From Haplosporangium gracile (Eukaryota; Mortierellomycota; Mortierellomycetes; Mortierellales; Mortierellaceae), in contig JAAAUF010001056.1 in assembly GCA_015499985.1 (NCBI GenBank), positions 416 to 13,131 of the forward strand: a stretch of DNA of 12,716 nt, read 5' to 3'. Numbering within the stretch: the first letter of the stretch is position 1; the number at the start of each line of letters is the position of its first letter. The translations under genes were made by a program, and so were the position numbers. The notes under the pieces were generated by a model. It was not told the DNA's origin, searched no databases, and worked only from the letters and a program-made list of their open reading frames with translations. Shown here piece by piece: positions 1 to 8,431 of this stretch.

Positions 1-359
1 TCTGGATAGAAGGCGTCGGCCTTGACTCACTCCTGGCAAAGAGCTGCATAGCTCTCAGCGGTGTCATTCGCATGTGAAGGTACATACCAGTCAGGTTGTT
101 ACAGTCACACTTAATGGGAACGCAAAGGCGTCCTCAACAGCTACGAGTGTGGTTTTCTTGAATTTTCTGCGTCATACTTTGGCAGAGTATAACGAGTCGA
201 TGGATTAAACTCGATTTGAGTGTTGTTGAAACGTGCATTGCATTTAATGTTCTGCCTTAAATTTTGACTTTTTCCCCTCACTTTCCTTCTCTCTCTTTTT
301 CGCCACCATCTTTTATCTTTTATTCGACATTACTTCCCTCCTCCCTCTCCTCCTCGATC
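1..359 (+). promoter_or_regulatory. Leader/promoter of the zinc-finger gene with pyrimidine-rich tract
   Basis: No supportable gene lies here. From about 268 to 357 the + strand is almost pure C/T (long runs of cttt, ctcc and tcct) and ends directly at the ATG at 360. Such CT tracts are common just upstream of start codons in fungal genes, so I read this as core promoter plus 5' leader of the downstream zinc-finger gene. An in-frame ATG at 264 would add 32 residues of serine/proline/phenylalanine-rich sequence, which is simply the CT tract translated. I therefore prefer the start at 360. No convincing TATA box was seen. Confidence 0.45.
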
Positions 360-1461
360 ATGGACGCTGATAGCACAGCGTTGAGCCCTTGCCAAGTGTG
401 TGGTGCATGCGTCCATACTCAACGAGAACATCTTCTGCACAGGAGTAGCCACCCACAACCGCTGAACACGAAAGGATGGACCTGTGACTATGATGAGTGC
501 CCGGGACGACATTTTCGACGCGAACAGGATTACCGAGGTCACCTGCGGGCATTCCACGGCGTTCATAAGTGCATCGATTGTACTCTGGAGTTTGACACCT
601 CGCAACAGCTACTTGACCACATACAGTCGACTCGTCAACACCGTCAACTTTTGGTTTGTTCTGTTACGGACTGCAGTCACCTCTTTTTCGATGAAACTTC
701 TTTAAGTCACCATACCACCTACAAGCATCCTCCTCTCCCGCCCCATCCAAAGCCAGTGCCGGATTGTGAGTCAGGTATGTTTCCAGCTGGAAATGCTTTT
801 GTACTTGTTTTCTCAAGGAGTATATCTCTAACAAGTCGAATTACCATATAGTTTTCGAGTTTACTGTATACTATCTCGGGTCAGTATTATCCAAGTCCGA
901 GCCTGTATCTGTTACCGTCAAACTTGCTTTCCAACGGGGGCCGAATGTGCGAGTTGTTGGCTATGAAGTATTGGTAAGACCGCCACCAAAATAGCTTTGC
1001 TATTCGAAGCTTTTTTTTCTTTTTTTTTTTGGCGGGGGGGCAAGTGAGAGAAGGTTGTCAGCCAAGCGCCTTAAACTCACTCTCGAGAGAGACTTGTGTC
1101 TTCTTTTCTATAGGATGGCAATACCCCGATCTTGCCAAAGTGCTTTCACGATGGTTCCAAAATTCCAAGTATGACCAAAACCAACTTTCCTAAAGTTGTC
1201 GCAGCACAATGTACAATTCACAGCTCCGTCAGTCTTGAGGAAGAGAAACTGTGCGTCAAATGCCAGAAGAGACTGGACTGGGCCAATAGCAAAGACCATG
1301 GAGAGTGCAAAAGTCTTGTTCAGGATGGAGGCACATTGTGTGCATTGTGCTATGGGACCCAATATCGCCTCGAGGTAATTCGACAATATCGCAGAGAAGG
1401 TTGCAGGTCCTCTATACTGTATTCCGCACTCGTAAAATCTTGCCGTAACCTGAGGCACTGA
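360..1461 (+). CDS. C2H2 zinc-finger protein, three exons
   Basis: Proposed exons are 360-774, 852-973 and 1114-1461, giving 294 aa. Intron 1 (775-851) has a GTATGT donor, a CTAAC branch site about 20 nt before the acceptor, and a TAG acceptor. Intron 2 (974-1113) has GTAAGA and a pyrimidine-rich TATAG acceptor. The frame stays open through all three exons, which supports the model. Exon 1 carries four C2H2 fingers: C11/C14/H27/H31 (classic spacing), C42/C47/H61/H66, C71/C74/H87/H94 and C100/C105/H118/H123. The C-terminal exon has further paired cysteines (CVKC, HGEC, CALC) that could bind another zinc. The family normally acts as nuclear DNA- or RNA-binding regulators; target unknown. The long antisense ORF over exon 3 is a shadow. 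Uncertainty: without transcripts, intron 2 and the C-terminus are less sure than exon 1. Confidence 0.7.
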
Positions 1462-1614
1462 TTCTCTACTTAATGATAGCGATCGGAAAAGCTTGTGATG
1501 GCTCACGGTAGACTACCAATGAATAGTATCAGTGGACAACATCAACTACCAAATCAAGGGATAATAAAGGAGAGACAATTTTAAGGGGAAGTTGAGAAGA
1601 TCAAGAGATCGAGG

Positions 1615-1730
1615 AATGCTGGAAAGAAAGAACGCTAGAAAAAGAAAGGAGTACTAGAAAAGACCAAGGGGTGCAAGAAAAAGAAAGGGATGCTGGACAA
1701 TGATCAAGGGATGCTGAAAAAAAAACCAGG
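1615..1730 (+). repeat. Degenerate ~20-bp purine-rich minisatellite
   Basis: About six imperfect tandem units of 16-21 nt can be aligned, each starting with a variant of gatgct or tactag, followed by an A-rich core and ending in aaagg or caagg. Unit starts are near 1615, 1631, 1650, 1670, 1689 and 1710. Nearly the whole strand is purine. A weaker unit may lie upstream (about 1590-1614). No coding frame is maintained. The flanks 1462-1614 and 1731-1843 show no gene. Confidence 0.6.
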
Positions 1731-1843
1731 AGAGTGAGCAATAGAATTAAGGAAATGCCGATGGCACATAACTGTAGAAGCGTTTCCAGGAATCTTGTTT
1801 GGGGGGCGACATTTGCTCCGTCTAAGAGAAACGGAAGGGTGGC

Positions 1844-1909
1844 AATTGGCTTGGGGCAGCCAAGCGTTCATAGTGACGTTGCTTTTTGATCCTTCGATGT
1901 CGACTCTTT
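1844..1909 (+). pseudogene. Relic of 25S/28S rRNA, domain V segment
   Basis: This stretch matches the near-universal peptidyl-transferase-region sequence of eukaryotic large-subunit rRNA (the block from aactggcttg through cagccaagcgttcatag to ccttcgatgtcg) with only a few substitutions. It then breaks off into unrelated CT-rich sequence at about 1910. Upstream (about 1800-1843) there may be weaker homology, including a ggggcg-like block and an agaaac/aaggg block, but this is tentative. It is far too short to be a functional rRNA and is embedded in noncoding DNA, so it is an rDNA-derived fragment. A second copy lies at the right edge of the window in the same orientation. Confidence 0.8.
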
Positions 1910-2142
1910 CTCTCCTCCTTCATTATCATTCGAGGTCGCGTTGTCGATGCTTTGTTCCCTACCACTATCGTGGTTAGATTTTTTGAGTCCTAAGGGGTTT
2001 CATTAATCCAGACTTCTCGTTCCCGTAATTTGCGGTGCACGCGTGACCTCAACAAGTGCATTGCATTTTTTATCCCAAAAAAATTGGCTGCCTTATTGCT
2101 GAGTGAGGAACTCGATTTTCTCACATAGCTATCCTGTGCTAT
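1910..2142. other. Noncoding spacer
   Basis: No reading frame, RNA gene or repeat that I can support. It contains CT-rich sequence after the rRNA relic and runs up to the 3' end of the minus-strand nuclease-like pseudogene. A short shared 12-mer (tgcattgcattt) also occurs near 233, but it is too short to interpret. Confidence 0.5.
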
Positions 2143-3846
2143 TCAGGCCTCCACTGTTTCCTTGCTGCGTTTAGCTTCTTTCAACATCATGGTTTGCTTG
2201 CCCTTGCGTTTAGCCACCTTCGCCTTGGACTGAATACCCAGTACCACGTTTCGAAGAGGTGTGGCCAGAGTCGGAAACGTATTGTTGTCCTCCATAGGCT
2301 CCCATCGCTTTTGCTTCAAGCGCCTGCTGGTAATCAGGACTAATGACCGAATCTGGAACATCCTGAAAAAAAAACGTTTGGTCCAGCAATCTAAGTTCGG
2401 ACAAACAGGTCGGCATCGTAAGGTTCGAGATCCTTGTATGAACAACGGCGTTGGTAATCTTTGCACCAAGGAAAAACACTACGTCAAGGCCGACCGATCG
2501 GAAGCTTATGAGTGGCAAATCCTCTTCCAGGACCCGAAGAAGTCCGTCAAGACTATCTTTGGTAAAGATCGCAATCTGGAGAGTATCGGCAGTACTGGAT
2601 AGTGTTGAGGGGTACACACCCTTTAGCTCTCCGTAATATACCTCATGACCTTCCTCCGTGCGGCTCACGATGTCTGGCTGTCTAGCTTGCCCATCCTGAT
2701 CCAAGGCAGCTTTCCTGTTCTCGCCCGCAGTCGATGCAGAGCTAAGACTGTGGAAAAGAAATGGCATATCGACATCAGATGAGAGACATTACCATTTGAA
2801 TTGAATATGACCTTTAACGTCCATAAACTCACGTAAAATCAGCACAATTACTGACGACATGGCATCACTCTCACTTTCAAGCCTACTCCACGTATTGAAG
2901 TGTCAAAACGCATATAGAGCCATGAACAAGACAGGTAATATGTCGTTTTGCTGGCATGTGCTGTAGGAACCCATTATCAGGTCAATAACTGGCCCTATAT
3001 CGATTTCGACTTTGTCAGCCTCTCCAAGCTCCTTAGAGACAGCTCAATAGATTTATTGATCCCACTTCTACATAGTCGAACCGAAGAAAATGAAGCTATT
3101 AGTTTTATCATTGCACATTAGCTCAAAACAAAAAAAAAACACAACCACAACGACAAACCTGCACCCAGGTGCTCCAGAGCGGCGCTGCTTCGACGGACTG
3201 CTTTAAATCCTTCTCTTGAAGATACTTGGTATAGAAACGATGAAGGACATCATTGATGATAGCTGATATCTCGGCGACTTCGAAGCCAGCATGCTTTTCA
3301 TCGAAATACAGGACACCAGAGAGTAGACTAGATTGACATAGCATTATGCCGATAAGTTTGTATAGTTTCGTTCGAATGTAGATCATATTTCCCTGGAGCA
3401 AAAAAAAGAACTTACGCAATCCTATCAACTTGTGTGTAGTTCAAAGACGTCATCTTCTTGGTCTTGTTGTAAGCCTCTGTCATCTGAGGTCCCCAGTCTT
3501 TGGTCAGCGGGAGACTGAATGTGAATGAGGATAGCCGTTGAATCCAGGACATATCTCCAGACTCAGCTGCTGCTTCTGGTCCATCGAAAATGTTACTGGA
3601 AGGTCGTCCATCCGCTTCTGCCTTTTTATCGCCAGACACATCCTCGTGATCGTCCATATCGTTGATAGCAGCTCCTCCATCGGCGACCTCATCTTGTTCT
3701 CGTTCATTGTCATCGCTATTGACATCAAAGAGCGGACGATGAGGACGTGACAGTGTTAGTGATGATGACCCTAATCCTCGGTCAAGTAGCGGGGTGCGAG
3801 CAGCTGAAAATGATGGTATCGATGGTCCTATTCGGTCATCAGTCAT
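2143..3846 (-). pseudogene. PD-(D/E)XK nuclease-like ('Crinkler-type') multi-exon gene, probably broken
   Basis: Reading on the minus strand, proposed exons are 3846-3416, 3327-3159, 3031-2793 and 2747 onward. Introns start GTAAGT (3415), GTTTGT (3158) and GTAATG (2792) and end in AG. Phases match at every junction. The N-terminus is acidic and low-complexity. The last exon holds a PD-(D/E)XK-like signature: Pro-Asp (Asp codon 2674-2672), then Glu-Leu-Lys (Glu 2629-2627, Lys 2623-2621) 15 residues later. From memory this resembles a large Mortierella family with a restriction-endonuclease-like fold, some members being called Crinkler-type; activity is unproven. Two lesions: an in-frame TGA at 2905-2903 inside otherwise good coding sequence, and a shift of frame at the nine-A run 2366-2374, after which the basic, KR-rich C-terminus continues to the stop at 2143 in another frame. 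Without the shift the ORF ends at 2210. The 45-nt last intron is short, so an unrecognised intron over the TGA cannot be excluded. An alternative upstream ATG at 3888 adds 14 hydrophobic residues. Confidence 0.6.
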
Positions 3847-4017
3847 GTAAGCATCGAATATAAAGAACATTGTGAGGAAAATGGTCATGCATTATGCAGT
3901 GACGCAGTGACGATCATTAATTATTGTTCTTTGGCAACATACGTTCCGAGCTTAGGATCCTTTCTTCAAAATCGGACAATGTAGCTGTTATCGTTGTCTA
4001 ATTTTTTCAGTCGCACC

Positions 4018-4511
4018 TAATGTGCTCCACTTTGATGATCAAAGTGAAACATATGGATTTAGCACGGCTTTTTCATACTTTTTTCAGCCCCATGCTATCT
4101 CAAGATCAAAATCAGAAACTCTCATTTTTTCCTCCACCATCATGGCAATCTGTCCTTTAGTTTTCCCAAAAACCCATTTTCAGCTTTATTTTGATTTTTT
4201 TTTTTGTATTTTTAAAAAAATCCAAAGAAACGACCAGTTTAGCTAAAAAAAAGAAAAAAAAAAAAAACTTCTCCTCATATGTTTTCTGCTGTTGTAATCT
4301 CAAAAGAGCGAGAGTTTGTGAAATACCCATAACAAAAACGTGTTGTTCTTTCTTATTTTTATTTTTTTTATTGAAGTGCCGTCATATGTCGTATAAGTCA
4401 GGGAACATGTCCCTGGGCTTAATCTAGAGATAACATGGGATAAAAAAAAACACAAAAAAGCCGTGCTAAATCCATGTGTTTTCACTTTAATCATCAAAAT
4501 GGGGTACATTA
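4018..4511. mobile_element. Non-autonomous DNA transposon (MITE-like) with ~90-bp inverted repeats
   Basis: Left arm 4018-4106 and right arm 4421-4511 are inverted copies of each other. The best block, atggatttagcacggctttt, is identical in both arms, and most of the remaining arm matches with scattered changes. Both outer ends read TA followed by ATGT, compatible with TA target duplications as in Tc1/mariner/pogo-type elements. The 300-nt interior is A/T-rich with homopolymer runs and encodes nothing. The left arm contains a perfect 9+1+9 palindrome at 4028-4046 (cactttgat, g, atcaaagtg); the right arm has a decayed version. Assignment to a superfamily is inference from the TA ends only. Confidence 0.75.
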
Positions 4512-4516
4512 TTTCT

Positions 4517-4560
4517 ATGTGTGCGCATCTGTGTACATGCGTACGCATGGATACGTGTGT
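4517..4560. repeat. Alternating purine-pyrimidine tract
   Basis: Three adjacent blocks alternate strictly between purine and pyrimidine: 4517-4529, 4530-4549 (20 nt, including the palindrome tgcgtacgca at 4538-4547) and 4551-4560. Such sequence can adopt Z-DNA under negative supercoiling. It directly abuts the right end of the MITE-like element. The surrounding 4561-4899 stretch shows no supportable gene. Confidence 0.5.
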
Positions 4561-4899
4561 CTGCCGGTAGGGACAAAATGGCGCAGAGGTGTGGGATGTG
4601 AGGGATGACATATGCTCTGATTGTTCCCTGTTCTGAGATTGTCCTGGGAGAGACGGACAACAAGAGGGTCCGTTCACAAATTTGGCCTTTCCTGGGCTCC
4701 GAGACAATAGGGCTCACGGCTTCATTCTTGCTCAAGGAGAAGCGTTGCATGCACTTTGGAAATCAAGACGAGGGTGAGTACATTTGGGTTACACAAGGCT
4801 AGGCCATTTTGAGGCAGATTGAACCATTCCCGCCTTTCTTACTTCTTTCCCACTTTTGACTCGAATTATAAGAATGATTCTTGGCCTTGTTTGACACCG

Positions 4900-4939
4900 C
4901 ATTTCTATGGTATTTGTTAACTCATTTCTATGCTATTTG
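4900..4939. repeat. Short direct repeat, period 23 bp
   Basis: Two 17-nt copies of catttctatg(g/c)tatttg lie at 4900-4916 and 4923-4939, differing at one position. The pair is flanked by related caccg blocks (4895-4899 and 4940-4945 region), so it may be a small tandem duplication. The remainder of 4940-5039 is noncoding. Confidence 0.55.
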
Positions 4940-5039
4940 GCACCGTACCTTGGTGCTGTTAGGCAGTTTCAGTTGTTAGGTGCAAAAGTGTCAGAATCGA
5001 AATAAAGTCTGGTGTGACTTGTTGATTATTTATTGAACG

Positions 5040-5374
5040 CTGGGCCGTCTTCAGTTCTGAATGCGAATACAAATACAAAAATTGGTTATGCCAAATTGGG
5101 TGATGGCAGTTTCAAGTCGTACTGATGGTTTTTTTTTCGCAATCATCCAATCATGTGGAATAATCAGTTATCCTAAAAAGACAGTGAGATGCAACAGCTC
5201 ATTCTCCCTGTGCGAAAAAATACATCAAAAAGCATGTATTTTTCGCACGCAAACGAGCCATTCAGGTCAAAAGTTGTACGTGCGACTTTCGCAGTGTAAA
5301 ACAGCGTACGAACTTCCATAAAAGGCGAATTCGTATTTATATTTGTATTCGCGCGAGAACTGAAGAGGGCCCTG
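5040..5374. mobile_element. PIF/Harbinger-like MITE with CTG target duplication
   Basis: The element body is 5043-5371 (329 bp). Its ends are inverted repeats: the left starts GGCCGTCTTCAGTTCT and the right, read on the minus strand, starts GGCCCTCTTCAGTTCT. After a short variable step both continue gcgaatacaaata, for roughly 33 bp of inverted repeat. Immediately outside is CTG on both sides (5040-5042 and 5372-5374), a 3-bp direct repeat. GGCC-type ends and 3-bp duplications, including CWG, are known for PIF/Harbinger elements, so I infer that class. It encodes no protein. The centre contains a strong hairpin (5210-5248). A decayed Harbinger transposase starts 128 bp downstream and could be its trans-acting relative. 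Confidence 0.7.
5210..5248. repeat. Near-perfect hairpin inside the MITE
   Basis: Left arm 5210-5225 (gtgcgaaaaaatacat) pairs with right arm 5234-5248 (atgtatttttcgcac), with one bulged A and an 8-nt loop. The motif tttcgca recurs at about 5286-5292. The position near the centre of the element makes the whole 5040-5374 unit a nested foldback. Confidence 0.7.
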
Positions 5375-5501
5375 GGATTCAAGGGCTTGGATCCAGCCTT
5401 TAATACTGTAGTAAAATAAACCCTTGATAAAAAAATAAATAATAATCTTTGATTAGAACACAACTCTTTTTCATTGCCTACTCCACTATCCCTCTCCCAA
5501 G

Positions 5502-6532
5502 ATGGATGTACTGCGTCCGCCTCCCCCCCACCCCGATTTCGACTACCTGGAGCCCGACTTTGACTACGTATCGAACTTCCGGTTCTCTTGCGATGAAGTC
5601 CACTAGTTGGGCCCGCATTTGCACACTCCAGAGGTAATTGTGCATTGTAGCGCCGGCAGTATCTTTCAGTTCAAATGTCTTTGCCTCGTTCTCTACCTTT
5701 TAGCCTGGCAAAATCGCTTTACAGAAGCCATGCCTTTATTCAGAAGTTCAGCAGCGGCTCTGTCAACTTTTTTCAACCTCATTTATCATGATTCATCGTC
5801 GTTGGAAGCATCTGCTTCTTTGGGACCATGTGCGGCTCACATCCCAACTCCTTACTCGATGCACGGAAGCTGTCCGGGCGAAAGACAGTCTCTTGAGGGA
5901 GACATTTGGATTTCGTTGGAGCGGCCATGAGAATCTGTCGACCTATGAGGGGTCAAGAAGAGTTCTACAGTGGTCATAAAAAGTACCATTGTCTCAAGTT
6001 ACAGACAATCACGATTCCTGACGGCATGATTGCTCATGTCGGTGGCCCTTTCACTGGGAGGCAGAATGACACAGGCATGCTTATCAGATCCCAGATCCAC
6101 CACAATCTTGCTGCTCATGCGGGACCTCCTGGTGGTCGTCAGCTGGTCGTGCACGGTAACGAGGGATATGGCCAGTCGGACGAGGTTCAGGCGCCCCTCA
6201 GAAGAGATAACTTGACTCCAGAGCAAGAAGTACAGAAAGCGAGCATGAAGCGACCTCGGCTCTCTACTGAATAGTCGTTCGGCTCTATCTCCAATCGATT
6301 CGGCCTTCTCGATTACTACTAAAAACTAAGAGTTGATCTTTCTTCAATCGGTCACTATTTTCCTGTTACTACCGTTTTCAGTAATCTACTGAGGTGCTTT
6401 GGCCGCTACGATGCCACACAGAGCTACTTTGGACTCCCACCCCCTATCCCTGAACAGTATCTAATCCCAAGGGCTCAATGGGTTGCGACTAGAGTCGTCT
6501 CTATTATTACAGATTACTTTGATATTATTTAA
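5502..6532 (+). pseudogene. Decayed PIF/Harbinger transposase (DDE_Tnp_4 / HARBI1-like nuclease)
   Basis: The start ATG at 5502 follows a CT-rich leader and opens a 34-residue proline/aspartate-rich N-terminus. The TAG at 5604-5606 interrupts it, but the same frame then continues with family-like sequence (LGPHLHTPEVIV, LAWQNRFTEAMPLF). The frame shifts at about 5785-5790 into a segment with LLWDHVRLTSQLL, and again at about 5905-5935 into ICRPMRGQEEFYSGHKKYH, AHVGGPFTGRQND and GPPGGRQLVVHGNEGYGQS. After the TAG at 6272-6274 and TAA at 6320-6322 the frame still encodes SFGSISNRFGLLDYY and SYFGLPPPIPEQYL before the stop at 6530-6532. Of the DDE triad, the second Asp (6068-6070, in GRQND) and the Glu (6269-6271, before the TAG) remain. 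The first Asp, expected in a G-F-(V/I)-D-G context, is missing in the second frameshift zone. At least three stops and two shifts make it non-functional. Family assignment is from remembered motifs. Confidence 0.85.
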
Positions 6533-6603
6533 AACAACGGCTTGACCACTTAGACTTCCAATACAATCGTAAAGCCCGTTCTTTTTTTACTCCATTGCTG
6601 TTG

Positions 6604-8357
6604 TTAATCTGACTTCGTGTTTATTGCATAACTCGCGACTAGAAAGATGAACGAGCTCCGGTGCGCAAAGGTGAAGATTCCAAGCTTGTGCTCTCCATCG
6701 TAGAGATTAATTTGCGCGACTCTCTCTGGATGTCCGGTTTCGATATTGAGATGAGAAGTGTGGATCTTGAGCTGGGTCAACTGGCTTCCTTGGGCATACA
6801 GTTGGGTATTCAACTGACTTCCCTGGGCGTTCAGCTGAAAAGTCAATCGGAACAGATGAGAAGTCATCTGGGCTGTGACCTGGTCCATCTGATTCTTGAA
6901 CAGGACATTCTGGCCGTCAATCAGCTGCATTAACTTGTCGATCATCCGACCGGTTAACTTAAGAAGCCTCTCCTCCTCAAGCCATGTGCGATGAATCGTA
7001 CTCAGCTGCGTTAGGAGGTTGATCCGTACTGTGAGATATTGATTGCGTTCCTCAAGCTCCTTTACTCGCCCAGTGAGGAGGGCAATCTTGTCCGAGTCCG
7101 GTGCAATGGCACGTTTCGCCCGTTTTGTTGGATGATGCAAAGTCGTCGATGAGCTCCCGAATGGTGAAGAGGAAGGTGGATCTGTATCTGCCAAAGCACT
7201 GGTTGAGCGTTCCTTTCGATTGGTCCTGGTGCGCCAAATGTTCTCTTCGGCTGGATGAGTCCTATCGACTGAGATATATCCAGATGAGGACGAATGACGG
7301 AGAGTTCATTGGGCTGAGTGTGCGACAGACTGTCTGAGGGCTGGCTGAAATCGGTGGTCCCATGTGTGCCTGAAAGGATAGCTGCTGATGTCGACCGAGA
7401 AGCAGTATCTACTGTCGATGCGGAAGATTGAGATACCAAGCCAGAGTCCAATGACAAGTCTGTAGCATTGGATGCTCTTGCAACCCCTTCCTCTAGGTTT
7501 TCCTCCGAGTTTTCCTCCACTATATCCATATTTGCCGTGTCCTCGTTCGCCTCACTCTAGTCGTCGCGATTGTCTAACATGGTTCTCAGAGTCCGTCCGC
7601 TTTTCGCCTCCTCCTCAGCCAGATCTCGACTCTTCTCTTCGACCTTCTGTGCCCATTGCCGTCTCTCACGCTCCCTTATTTGGTCCTCAGTGTGAATCAG
7701 GTCTAGTGCCATTTCTGCCAGTCGTGTATCTCTCCATGGCTCATCCGTCGCAACCTTAAGCCAGGCGTTTAAACTTCTCCGCTCCTTGACAATCCTTTTG
7801 TAGACAGAGTAAAGTGCAGTGACTGTCACGCCTAACAACAAGGGCTCAGCCGATCCAAGTTCTGTTGTTAACTCCTTGACCGCAGCGCTGTCCTTGGAGA
7901 GGTTGAAGCGGTAGTTCGGGTCTCGTAAATGAGCCTTTTCAGGCAAGCGGTCGCGCAGGAACATGACCGCCCTGAAAATTCTGTCGCAGTTAGCACGCAG
8001 CGTTAAATTGTAGCAATCGAAATCGTGCACTAGTGGGGCTCTTCGTGCTGGCAGCTGCCGAGCCGTCTTGGTTGACTTCTATTGATCGTGGAGGCAATGC
8101 TGTAATAAGTTAAAAGATGACCTATACTGTGACAAGTACTATATGAGTTTAAGGTGCATGAGTTTACCTGATGTCGACCTCCTTGTCCTCGCGATGATGC
8201 CTCTGCTTGGCGGATCCATAAAGACCTTGTTGTAGTAAAGTCTCTCTTCGTACGGACTGGCTGTTGGGTTTAGTGTTAGGCCATTCGTTCTCTTGACCTT
8301 GCCCAAGTCCAAAACCTCGCCATAATACGAGCTGCTTTTGGTTTTCTTGTTTGTCAT
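6604..8357 (-). pseudogene. Decayed coiled-coil gene of unknown function, convergent with the transposase
   Basis: Exon 1 (8357-8168) encodes a lysine/serine-rich start (MTNKKTKSSSYYGEVLDLGK) and ends at a GTAAAC donor. The acceptor is either CAG at 8100 (68-nt intron, TTTTAAC branch) or TAG at 8079. Exon 2 is best coding in the frame 8078-7560, but the exon 1 phase does not lead into it, implying a 1-nt indel or a missed exon. That frame meets TAG at 7559-7557, then continues in the same frame through an acidic, Ser/Thr-rich linker (about 7556-7200). A further shift near 7195 leads to a basic KRAKR patch and a long coiled coil (LLTGRVKELEERN, QLIDGQNVLFKNQMDQV, repeated AQGSQL units), stopping at 6604. 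The segments read as one degraded gene rather than three. I do not recognise a catalytic domain. It ends 71 bp from the transposase's end, tail to tail, so it may be the accessory gene of the same element; that is inference. Confidence 0.5.
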
Positions 8358-8423
8358 GGGTGAATGAATGGTGGATTCATGGATGAGAAGTCTTGACCAA
8401 AACCCTTTATCGGACTGCTTATG

Positions 8424-8431
8424 TCACGTGA
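8424..8431. promoter_or_regulatory. TCACGTGA palindrome (E-box) upstream of the minus-strand gene
   Basis: A perfect 8-bp palindrome with a CACGTG core lies 67 nt upstream of the minus-strand ATG at 8357. CACGTG is the classic site for fungal bHLH factors (Cbf1/Pho4 type). Position and symmetry make it a plausible regulatory site, but a chance occurrence is possible. Confidence 0.3.

Noticed and set aside
1108..1506. 132-aa antisense ORF over zinc-finger exon 3
   Set aside because: The + strand frame is joined in phase to exons 1 and 2 by good splice sites and has patterned cysteines; the antisense frame shows no motif.
233..2069. Shared 12-mer tgcattgcattt near 233 and 2058
   Set aside because: Too short and A/T-rich to infer a repeat family or common regulation.
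2415..2430. tRNA-like B-box (ggttcgaga)
   Set aside because: It lacks the invariant final C, has no A-box or cloverleaf partner, and lies antisense within the nuclease-like exon.
3393..3415. 23-nt intron ending in CTCCAG in the nuclease-like gene
   Set aside because: Too short for a spliceosomal intron, and joining there gives an immediate stop; the 88-nt intron 3415-3328 keeps the frame open.
4191..4427. ORFs inside and around the TA-flanked element (4022-4246, 4191-4427, 4300-4707)
   Set aside because: They are low-complexity translations of A/T homopolymer runs and inverted-repeat arms, with no coding pattern.
5061..5463. ORFs on both strands across the Harbinger-like MITE
   Set aside because: They are explained by the inverted repeats and hairpin; no motif or start context supports them.
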